A stretch of 20,753 bases of DNA from contig JAJZGH010000058.1 of the NCBI GenBank assembly GCA_021798635.1, positions 1 through 20,753 of the forward strand. The letters run 5' to 3'. Source of the stretch: Planctomycetota bacterium. GTDB lineage: Bacteria > Planctomycetota > Phycisphaerae > WQYP01. The position numbers were made by a program, and so were the translations under genes. Under the pieces are notes generated by a model that saw nothing but the letters and a program-made list of their open reading frames with translations, was not told the DNA's origin and made no database searches. Shown piece by piece: positions 15,401 through 20,753 of this stretch; position 1 is the first letter of the stretch; each line of letters starts with the position of its first letter.

Positions 15401-15501
15401 CGTTTTGCTGCCTTTTCCAAGGTTGGGGCATTTACAAAGTCATCGGGGGCATCCAGCAGAACTTCGACGTCGTCTAAACAGGCAATCAGGTCATATTTCA
15501 T
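15397..15501 (-). CDS. Small acidic ORF coupled to the LolA-like gene
   Basis: A 34-codon frame beginning MKYDLIACLDDVEVLL and ending in LEKAAKR, with its TGA overlapping the next ATG as ATGA. A GGAG sits 11 bases before the ATG at 15501, or 8 bases before an adjacent in-frame TTG at 15504; an in-frame stop lies seven codons further upstream. The protein is acidic in the middle with no membrane segment. I recognise no family. It may be a real small protein, a leader peptide that sets translation of the exported protein, or the remnant of a longer gene. Confidence 0.45.
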   Translation of the reverse strand: MKYDLIACLDDVEVLLDAPDDFVNAPTLEKAAKR

Positions 15502-15504
15502 CAA

Positions 15505-15736
15505 CGGCCGTGCTCCGCGTTAACGTCCTGCCAGATTATAACGGAGGCACTATATCCTTGCCGCTTTATGCGTCAGAGTCATGGCCCGGTGTCACATATT
15601 CCTGCTAGCCATTTGACATATTCCTATATCCGGCACTACTCGGACAGGCTCTCAGACTTGTTAAGACCGGCGTTGTGTTTTAAGCTACGGCTTAGAAGTA
15701 TGACTGATCCACGATTTTTGGAAGGTTTTTCTAATC
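15505..15736. other. Intergenic region before icd with short repeats
   Basis: No convincing gene. The 10-base word ACATATTCCT occurs at 15594-15603 and 15616-15625, 22 bases apart, close to two helical turns. TTGACA at 15613-15618 lacks a matching -10 box. TTGTTA (15658-15663) with TAAGCT 17 bases on (15681-15686) is a weak promoter candidate for icd, and a TAAGC-TACG-GCTTA inverted repeat overlaps it. Confidence 0.4.
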
Positions 15737-17023
15737 ATGAGCAACAGTGAATTTACCAGTATTCAGGTTCCCGCGCACGGCCAACCCATTACCATGGGTT
15801 CCGACAAGAAACTCCATGTTCCGGACCATCCGATTTTGCCCTTTATTGAAGGCGACGGTACCGGTGCAGACATCTGGCGGGCGTCGGTGCGGGTGTTTGA
15901 TGCGGCGGTTGAAAAATCCTACAAGGGAAAACGCAAAATTGCCTGGATGGAAGTATATGCCGGCGAAAAATCGTTCCTGAAATTCAAAACCGGAGAACCG
16001 GTTGGCGACGCCAAAGCCTGGCTGCCGGATGATACCGTCAACGCCTTTCGCAAATTTCTGGTTGGCATTAAAGGGCCTTTGACCACGCCGGTGGGGGGCG
16101 GGATACGGTCTCTTAATGTCGCGTTGCGGCAACAGTTGGACTTATACGTATGCGTGCGACCCGTGCGGTATTTTACCGGTGTGCCCAGTCCGGTGAAGCG
16201 GCCTGAAGCGGTCAATATGATTATTTACCGCGAAAATACGGAAGATATTTATGCCGGGATCGAATGGGCCGCCGGTTCGCTGGAAGCGCAGAAGGTTTTG
16301 AAATTCATGGAAACTGAATTTCCCCAGGCGTTTAAGAAAGTCCGTTTCCCGGCCACTTCCGGCGTGGGCATTAAGCCCGTCAGCAAAGATGGTTCGCAGC
16401 GGTTGATCGGGGCGGCGATAGATTACGCCATTGCCCACAAGCGTAAAAGCGTCACGCTGGTTCATAAGGGCAACATTATGAAGTACACGGAAGGGGCCTT
16501 CCGTGACTGGGGATACCAACTGGCTAAGGAAAAATATGGCGCTGTTGAAATTGATGGCGGCCCCTGGTGCAAGCTGCCCAACGGCATTGTTATTAAAGAC
16601 TCCATTGCGGATATTACGCTCCAGCAGGTGCTCACGCGGCCCGAAGAGTTTGATGTTATTGCTACGCTGAATTTGAATGGCGATTATTTAAGTGACGCGC
16701 TGGCGGCGCAGGTGGGTGGTATCGGTATTGCGCCGGGCGGGAATATTAATTATCATTCCGGCCATGCCGTGTTTGAAGCCACGCACGGCACCGCTCCTAA
16801 ATATGCTAACCAGGATAAGGTGAATCCGGGGAGCGTGATACTATCCGGTGTGATGATGCTGGAGCACCTTGGCTGGCAGGAAGCCGCGGATTCCATTGTC
16901 AAGAGCCTTGAACGTACCATCGGCGATAAGGTGGTAACCTATGACTTTGCCCGGCTTATGACCGGTGCCAAAGAAGTAAAATGCAGTGAGTTTGCCGATG
17001 CGCTGATTCACAATCTGGTCTGA
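15737..17023 (+). CDS. icd: NADP-dependent isocitrate dehydrogenase
   Basis: Oxidatively decarboxylates isocitrate to 2-oxoglutarate in the TCA cycle, making NADPH. 428 residues, close to the E. coli-type enzyme. Seen: [12 protein letters not shown] (36-47), [17 protein letters not shown] with Ser125 matching the E. coli phosphorylation serine, [28 protein letters not shown], the Mg-site stretch around [14 protein letters not shown], and NADP determinants [17 protein letters not shown] and TYDFARLM. The catalytic Arg, Tyr, Lys and Asp residues expected for this family are in place. GGAAGG stands about 11 bases before the ATG at 15737, a rather long spacing. It appears monocistronic; the next gene starts about 250 bases later. 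Confidence 0.96.
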   Translation: MSNSEFTSIQVPAHGQPITMGSDKKLHVPDHPILPFIEGDGTGADIWRASVRVFDAAVEKSYKGKRKIAWMEVYAGEKSFLKFKTGEPVGDAKAWLPDDTVNAFRKFLVGIKGPLTTPVGGGIRSLNVALRQQLDLYVCVRPVRYFTGVPSPVKRPEAVNMIIYRENTEDIYAGIEWAAGSLEAQKVLKFMETEFPQAFKKVRFPATSGVGIKPVSKDGSQRLIGAAIDYAIAHKRKSVTLVHKGNIMKYTEGAFRDWGYQLAKEKYGAVEIDGGPWCKLPNGIVIKDSIADITLQQVLTRPEEFDVIATLNLNGDYLSDALAAQVGGIGIAPGGNINYHSGHAVFEATHGTAPKYANQDKVNPGSVILSGVMMLEHLGWQEAADSIVKSLERTIGDKVVTYDFARLMTGAKEVKCSEFADALIHNLV

Positions 17024-17269
17024 TGCCTGAAAGCAGCCTATAATAACGGCGTTTGGCTGGTTAGCTAGCAGCACCTACAGCACGACCTTTTGATTCGTGG
17101 CAGGAAAAATCGCTTGCAGCTATCGTGTGCCGGCTATAAGGTATATAGTTCAACCATGGGCTTAATGACATAAGTTCCAGAAGTTGATGGCGGATTCTTA
17201 ACTGGTGAAAATCAGTTGGAACTGGCGAATGTAACCATACGTGCCCGCGTTGCGGCAAAAGGATTGAAT

Positions 17270-17671
17270 ATGAGTGAACAATTTAAGGATAAAACGGTTC
17301 TGGTTGTTGATGATGATGCGGATGTACTGGCCACCATCACGGCCGCACTATCCACCACGGGGGCTAAAGTTATTTCCGCCGGCGACGGCAACACCGCTGT
17401 GGAAATGGCGGAAAAGGACCAGCCCGATCTTATTGTCCTGGACATGATGTTGCCCAAACGCAGTGGCTTTCTGGTGGTAGAACGCATTAAAGCCCGTAAG
17501 CCCAAGGGCAGCAAACCCTTTGTTATCATGATCACCGGCAACATGGGCACACGCCATAAAACTTATGCCGAAACCCTGGGCGTTGATGATTACATCAACA
17601 AACCATTCCGCATTGATCGGCTCATTACATCCATGGATAAATTACTTAACCCGGCCCCGGTAGCAGAGTAA
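17270..17671 (+). CDS. Single-domain response regulator (REC only)
   Basis: A 133-residue CheY-like receiver without an output domain. Seen: the acidic pocket Asp14-Asp15-Asp16 (VVDDDAD), phospho-acceptor Asp58 (VLDMMLPKRSGF), Thr89 (MITGN) and Lys111 (INKPF). It should be phosphorylated by a histidine kinase encoded elsewhere and act through protein contact. AGGA stands seven bases before the ATG at 17270; an upstream in-frame ATG at 17216 has no ribosome site. No kinase is in the window. Between icd and this gene (17024-17269) I see no ORF; TATAAGG and TATATAG words near 17137-17148 could be -10 boxes but no good -35 was found. mutM follows 36 bases after its stop. Confidence 0.9.
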   Translation: MSEQFKDKTVLVVDDDADVLATITAALSTTGAKVISAGDGNTAVEMAEKDQPDLIVLDMMLPKRSGFLVVERIKARKPKGSKPFVIMITGNMGTRHKTYAETLGVDDYINKPFRIDRLITSMDKLLNPAPVAE

Positions 17672-17707
17672 TCACGCTGCCCGGACGTCCGCAACTGGAT
17701 AAGACCC

Positions 17708-18526
17708 ATGCCGGAGCTTCCCGAAGTTCAGGAAGTGCGTCGCACGCTTGAGCCATTTATGCTCAACGTCAAAATTGTTGATGTAAAAATCAGCCGGAAA
17801 AGCTATATCCGCTCCGGGGCCGCATCGCTTGGTAATCTCATTGGCCGCCACGTCCACCAAACCGTTCGGCATGGGAAAAAACTTTTCTGCATTTTTGACG
17901 ACGGTCAGGTCCTGCTGATTCATCTGGGGATGAGCGGTCGCATTGACTGCTGCGATCCCGAAACGCCGCTTGCGCCGCACACGCATTTCTCCATGCTGTT
18001 GGCTTCGGGCATGGAATTTCGCATGCAGGACCCGCGCCGCTTCGGCGGCCTGTGGTATTATCCCGACTGGGCGGATGCGGAAAAAGCGGAAATTACCGGA
18101 AAAATGGGCGTCGATGCCCTGGAGCTTACCGCATCGCATCTTGCCCCCTGGCGTACCATGCACAGTCGCTTAAAAGCCCATCTGTTATCCCAGCGGACGG
18201 TCGCGGGGCTGGGAAATATATATGTTGATGAGTCCCTGTGGCTGGCGCAGCTCCATCCGCTGCAGGTGCTATGCAACATCAGACCCCGCCATCACGCGGT
18301 CCTTGCGGATGCCATCCATGCCGTATTAAACAAATCCATCAGCATGGGGGGCACAACCTTGCGTGATTATCGCAACGTCGCCCAACAGCGTGGCCGCTTT
18401 GCCCGGAGCTTGTGCGTCTATGGCCGCGGGGGGCTGCCGTGCCTGCGCTGCGGAGTCACACTGACCTCCAAAGTCATCGGCGGCCGCACCACAGTCTTTT
18501 GCGTGCGATGTCAGAAAAGAATCTGA
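17708..18526 (+). CDS. mutM: Formamidopyrimidine-DNA glycosylase (MutM/Fpg)
   Basis: A bifunctional base-excision repair enzyme removing oxidised purines such as 8-oxoguanine and nicking the DNA. 272 residues, normal for the family. Seen: the N-terminal MPELPEVQEVRR with catalytic Pro2 and Glu3, Lys57 (RHGKK), HLGMSGR, DPRRFGG, the helix-two-turn-helix AGLGNIYVDESLW, and the C-terminal zinc finger C-x2-C-x16-C-x2-C with the conserved GGRTT arginine. The start is fixed because the catalytic proline must be residue 2; the ribosome site is weak. It follows the response regulator by 36 bases, so it could be co-transcribed with it. Confidence 0.96.
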   Translation: MPELPEVQEVRRTLEPFMLNVKIVDVKISRKSYIRSGAASLGNLIGRHVHQTVRHGKKLFCIFDDGQVLLIHLGMSGRIDCCDPETPLAPHTHFSMLLASGMEFRMQDPRRFGGLWYYPDWADAEKAEITGKMGVDALELTASHLAPWRTMHSRLKAHLLSQRTVAGLGNIYVDESLWLAQLHPLQVLCNIRPRHHAVLADAIHAVLNKSISMGGTTLRDYRNVAQQRGRFARSLCVYGRGGLPCLRCGVTLTSKVIGGRTTVFCVRCQKRI

Positions 18527-18635
18527 TTATTATGTTGTCACGTACAATTTCCCGCGGATTCCCCGCTTCTTCCGCGGCACGCCGGACGCGGCAATAAATC
18601 CGGGCGACAAGGCAGTGCGGGGCAACTTCACATAG

Positions 18636-18654
18636 CCGCCGGCTCTGCCGGTGG
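18636..18654. repeat. GC-rich hairpin downstream of mutM
   Basis: Arms CCGCCGGC and GCCGGTGG pair over 8 positions with one G-T pair, around a TCT loop. No T-run follows, so a classic intrinsic terminator is unlikely. CCGGC-TCT-GCCGG hairpins of this kind are, as I remember, dispersed repeats in some Planctomycetes genomes. Confidence 0.5.
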
Positions 18655-18778
18655 TGGAACACACGATAAAAGAATCTCTGGCAGGCTCTTGGCGCGACGG
18701 TAAAAAACGCTGTTATTTCCGCCCGATTTAGCGTTATGTCGGCCGTGCCCGAAAAAATGGCCACGCCCTGAAATTACG

Positions 18779-18806
18779 GCTGATGGGCAATCGCTGATGG
18801 GCAATC
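18779..18806. repeat. 14-base tandem duplication
   Basis: The unit GCTGATGGGCAATC occurs twice in exact head-to-tail order (18779-18792 and 18793-18806), directly before a promoter-like sequence. The exact match suggests a recent slippage event or paired binding sites. Confidence 0.85.
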
Positions 18807-18808
18807 GT

Positions 18809-18836
18809 TTGCAGCCAAATTAGCCTGGCGTATAAT
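18809..18836 (+). promoter_or_regulatory. Sigma70-type promoter in the repeat region
   Basis: TTGCAG (18809-18814) and a perfect TATAAT (18831-18836) are 16 bases apart. Downstream lies AAGGA (18858-18862 region) eight bases before a TTG that opens a 44-codon frame ending at 19004. That frame runs through the REP-like palindrome, so a coding role is doubtful; an RNA or a lost gene is also possible. Confidence 0.45.
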
Positions 18837-18941
18837 CCACTTTCGCATGAGATAGAAAGGAACACTCGCTTGGTCGCAACGGACGAAATGCTTTCGGAAT
18901 CCATGCCTCCCGGCCCACGCCGTTGGCGGCAGCACCGGACC

Positions 18942-18958
18942 GCAGACATCCTGTCTGC
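18942..18958. repeat. REP-like palindrome
   Basis: Arms GCAGACA and TGTCTGC flank a TCC loop. Read through, this sequence gives peptides such as ADILSAQ or GRQDVC, which I remember as frequent spurious protein tails in Planctomycetes and Verrucomicrobia genomes, as expected of a dispersed REP element. Copy number in this genome cannot be judged from the window. Confidence 0.55.
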
Positions 18959-19026
18959 CCAGCGTCACGGAGCCTCCATTTCCTCTGCTGCCTCTCTGTG
19001 GTGAACTTCACTGATCAAAGATTAAG

Positions 19027-19049
19027 GATCAATGATCTGTTCATTGATC
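19027..19049. repeat. Inverted repeat with GATCAATGA arms
   Basis: Exact 9-base arms GATCAATGA (19027-19035) and TCATTGATC (19041-19049) around a TCTGT loop. Related words (TTGATCA, ATTGATC, TTGATCATTG, TGGTCATTGA) recur between 19010 and 19145, giving the look of a decayed repeat array. Confidence 0.65.
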
Positions 19050-19139
19050 AGTGTTCCTTGGCCATTGATCGCGGCGTCGTGTCGTTGTGCCGTCGTGGTG
19101 AAAATCGGTTTCTGTTACTTGATCATTGTTCACTGGTCA

Positions 19140-19537
19140 TTGAAACGTACAACGCCCTGACCGGGCAGGTGATCAGGGATATTAATTCCGCCACGGTAAA
19201 CGCTTCCACAGCGCCCGAAGGCACCGATCCGGCGCGATATGTCTACGCCCCCGATGGAAACATGGTGTTAAGGGAAATGGGTGTATTCGGGGCCACCACG
19301 CCAAGCCAGTACATCTATGCTCTGACCGATCCAAGCGGCACGGTAGTCGCCATCGCCGGCGCGAGCGGGGCGGTCGATGGGCGGTATGTTTTCGACGGCT
19401 TGCGTAACGGCCAGGCGTTGCAAGCCAATGGCACAGCCTATGATCCCACCACGTTCACCAACCCGAATCGCAGCGCGAACTGGCAATTCCAGCAGCAATT
19501 CTCCGGCAGCGTGTTTTTCCAAAACAAAGGTACCTGA
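19140..19537 (+). pseudogene. RHS/YD-repeat protein remnant
   Basis: The frame closing at the TGA 19535-19537 encodes a recognisable RHS-type stretch: YVYAPDGNMVLREM, YIYALTDPSGTVVAIA, GAVDGRYVFDGLRNGQAL and YDPTTFTNPNRSANWQF. In complete RHS proteins this would lead to the core GLYYYRARYYDP motif and a toxin tip; here the frame ends in FFQNKGT inside a repeat element. The upstream part of the same frame (from 18923) is made of repeats and is not RHS-like. Without a proper 5' end or core, it is best read as a broken fragment, perhaps left by recombination at the repeats. Confidence 0.6.
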
Positions 19538-19544
19538 CACCTTT
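19526..19544. repeat. Inverted repeat AAAGGT...ACCTTT, dispersed-repeat type
   Basis: Arms AAAGGT (19526-19531) and ACCTTT (19539-19544) surround ACCTGAC and contain a GGTACC. I remember the reverse-strand form (AAAGGTGTCAGGTACC) as a very common intergenic repeat in many bacteria, often near IS200-like REP-associated transposases. It terminates the RHS remnant and lies 33 bases from the end of the GH127 gene. Confidence 0.5.
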
Positions 19545-19576
19545 TTCGCGGGTGAAGGCTGGTCGCGCATCGCGGT

Positions 19577-20753
19577 CTACGGCAGTTTGATGCTGCGGCA
19601 ATCGAATAGGCCGCCGGCGAAGTTGCCGGGATCGGCTTGCAGGCGAACCGTTATGGTTGTTTTGCTGCGGGTTAATGTGCGCGGAATATCGTACAGCAGC
19701 GTGTCCAACCTGCCCGGGGCGATGTTTTCAAGTACCTGCGTGGCGATGGGGCGGCCATTAACCAGGATGTTAAATTTTCGCGCTCCGCTATCGCTTCCCC
19801 ACCAGGTGCAAGCCAAAGCCATGGGTTTATCCGGTAATACTTTCAGGTTAAAGGTAAAACCTCCGCCGTCATGGGCATCCATCCAGCGGCCTTCCGGTGC
19901 ATTTCCCGTATCGACATTGATCTGATCGCGAAGCTGATGAGCCGCAAGCGATGCGGCATTGCCGATGATCAGCCGATCAACGGTGCCGTTGCGGATCAGT
20001 TCTCTGGCTTTTTTGCGCTGGGCCTCAAGCCGCTTTTCCTGAAGCCACTGCTTTTGCGTTACCGGATTAAAATACACGACATAGCGTTCATGCGCCACCT
20101 TATAAAACGGCACAAGTTTTACATCCTGCGGCCGGCCCACGCCATGGGTATGCCAGACCAGTGGGTGGTGCGGATCAGGCTTTATCCATTGGTCCACCGG
20201 GGCCTGATCCACAATTAATTGCGGAATGGTTTCCGGATCAGGCACATTGGCCCATTCATATTGATTGCCATTGGCATAGGGCACCGGGGGCAGCATCAGA
20301 TCATTGCCTAAGGTAGCGGCCAGCACGGTCGGGCCGGCCAGAATGGCAAATGTGGATGGATGGTGCTCCATGCGTTCAATGCGCAATGTCATTTTCAGTT
20401 CAATGTCCAGGGTGTCCCCGTTATTCCATGTCCGGTCAAGGTCCAGATATTCTCCCGGCTTGCCCGCGTTGATTTCCTGCCCATTAAGTTTAATCACCAT
20501 TGCCGGTGTGGACCAGTAGGGGTGCCGGAGTTTAACCAGCGCTGCCGTGGGTTTTTCACAGGTAAAATCAATGCGGACCGTGCCCTCATCCGGAAAGCGT
20601 GTGCTTTGGCGGACGGTCATGCCGGCTGCCTTCCAGTTAAGTTCCGACGCCAGAAACAAATTGATCCACAAGGTTTTATCGTTATGGTAATACACGCCCC
20701 GCGCATATTTGGCGTGATTTTCCATGCCGGTGCTCATGCAGCACCAGCAGGAA
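19577..20753 (-). CDS. GH127-type glycoside hydrolase (beta-L-arabinofuranosidase-like), C-terminal part
   Basis: About 391 residues are in the window; the frame is open at the right edge. Seen first: CWCCMSTGMENHAKYARGVYYH, matching the GH127/DUF1680 active-site segment whose Cys pair binds zinc and provides the nucleophile in Bifidobacterium HypBA1. Then LWINLFLASELNW, strands of the beta-sandwich (VKLRHPYWSTPAMVIKLNG, GEYLDLDRTWNNGDTLDIEL), FAILAGPTVLAA, and LVPFYKVAHERYVVYF. The last about 150 residues form a further sandwich-like domain (WTWWGSDSGARKFNILVNGRPI is approximated by ACTWWGSDSGARKFNILVNG). It would release L-arabinose or similar sugars from plant or algal glycans. An internal ATG at 20737 is not the start. 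A signal peptide, if any, lies outside the window. Confidence 0.88.
   Translation of the reverse strand, partial: SCWCCMSTGMENHAKYARGVYYHNDKTLWINLFLASELNWKAAGMTVRQSTRFPDEGTVRIDFTCEKPTAALVKLRHPYWSTPAMVIKLNGQEINAGKPGEYLDLDRTWNNGDTLDIELKMTLRIERMEHHPSTFAILAGPTVLAATLGNDLMLPPVPYANGNQYEWANVPDPETIPQLIVDQAPVDQWIKPDPHHPLVWHTHGVGRPQDVKLVPFYKVAHERYVVYFNPVTQKQWLQEKRLEAQRKKARELIRNGTVDRLIIGNAASLAAHQLRDQINVDTGNAPEGRWMDAHDGGGFTFNLKVLPDKPMALACTWWGSDSGARKFNILVNGRPIATQVLENIAPGRLDTLLYDIPRTLTRSKTTITVRLQADPGNFAGGLFDCRSIKLP

Larger units (their letters stand above)
18527..19139. other. Gene-free stretch rich in REP-like and short repeats
   Basis: No normal gene is seen for about 600 bases after mutM. The stretch holds two CCGCGG palindromes (18552-18557, 18572-18577), a strong hairpin (18636-18654), a 14-base tandem duplication (18779-18806), a good promoter (18809-18836), a REP-like palindrome (18942-18958) and ATTGATC-rich inverted repeats (about 19010-19140). 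It leads into an RHS remnant. The look is that of an accumulation site for small mobile or degraded sequences. Confidence 0.6.

Noticed and set aside
18870..19004. 44-codon ORF from a TTG start with a good ribosome site
   Set aside because: The frame runs through a REP-like palindrome and yields the false-tail peptide TADILSAQ, so it is not listed as a gene, though the promoter before it is kept.
18923..19139. N-terminal part of the frame carrying the RHS remnant
   Set aside because: This part translates repeat sequence (DRRHPVCPAS and similar) and does not resemble RHS proteins; it is joined to the remnant only by chance.
1..20753. CRISPR arrays, tRNA or rRNA genes, intact transposases
   Set aside because: I looked for regularly spaced repeats, tRNA T-arm motifs and transposase motifs and saw none.

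Overview
The window comes from a bacterial chromosome of moderate GC content with a Gram-negative type envelope (porin with signal peptide, lipoprotein, periplasmic cytochromes). Several protein types here are, as I remember them, common in Planctomycetes, especially Phycisphaerae: a LolA-like secreted protein, a threonylcarbamoyl-AMP synthase-like/phosphatase fusion, a xylose-isomerase-like sugar isomerase, a GH127 hydrolase and REP-like palindromes. There is no rRNA, tRNA or other marker, so this placement is an inference; Verrucomicrobia or Lentisphaerae remain possible.

Left part, minus strand (1-4385): a TIGR04053-type radical SAM/SPASM protein, an AhbC/NirJ-type radical SAM protein and a nitronate-monooxygenase-like flavoprotein are tightly coupled (13-nt overlap, then a TGATG overlap). 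cysK follows with its own promoter and runs off the left edge. A small FMN split-barrel protein (4475-4963) diverges from the cluster across an AT-rich promoter region. The set points to siroheme-type tetrapyrrole (heme) chemistry.

Redox block, minus strand (5124-8136): a DoxX membrane protein, a monoheme cytochrome c, a coiled-coil porin and a lipoprotein cytochrome c. A perfect CRP/FNR-like palindrome lies in front of the first cytochrome. The block could use the heme made by the cluster beside it.

Middle, plus strand (8466-14539): a run of co-directional genes: sulfotransferase, a YrdC-like domain fused to a low-molecular-weight phosphatase, RpiB-like isomerase, HIT protein, a 49-codon ORF, a cellulose-synthase-like glycosyltransferase, a cupredoxin and a sugar isomerase. 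The fusion followed by rpiB echoes the ywlC-ywlE-ywlF order of Bacillus. Both the YrdC-like domain and the RpiB-like protein differ from the usual families at catalytic positions.

Right part: a LolA-like exported protein (minus) preceded by a coupled 34-codon ORF; then icd, a single-domain response regulator and mutM (fpg) on plus. From 18527 to 19576 there is no normal gene. This stretch holds REP-like hairpins, tandem and inverted repeats, a good promoter and an RHS/YD-repeat remnant. The window ends in the 3' part of a GH127-type glycoside hydrolase on minus.
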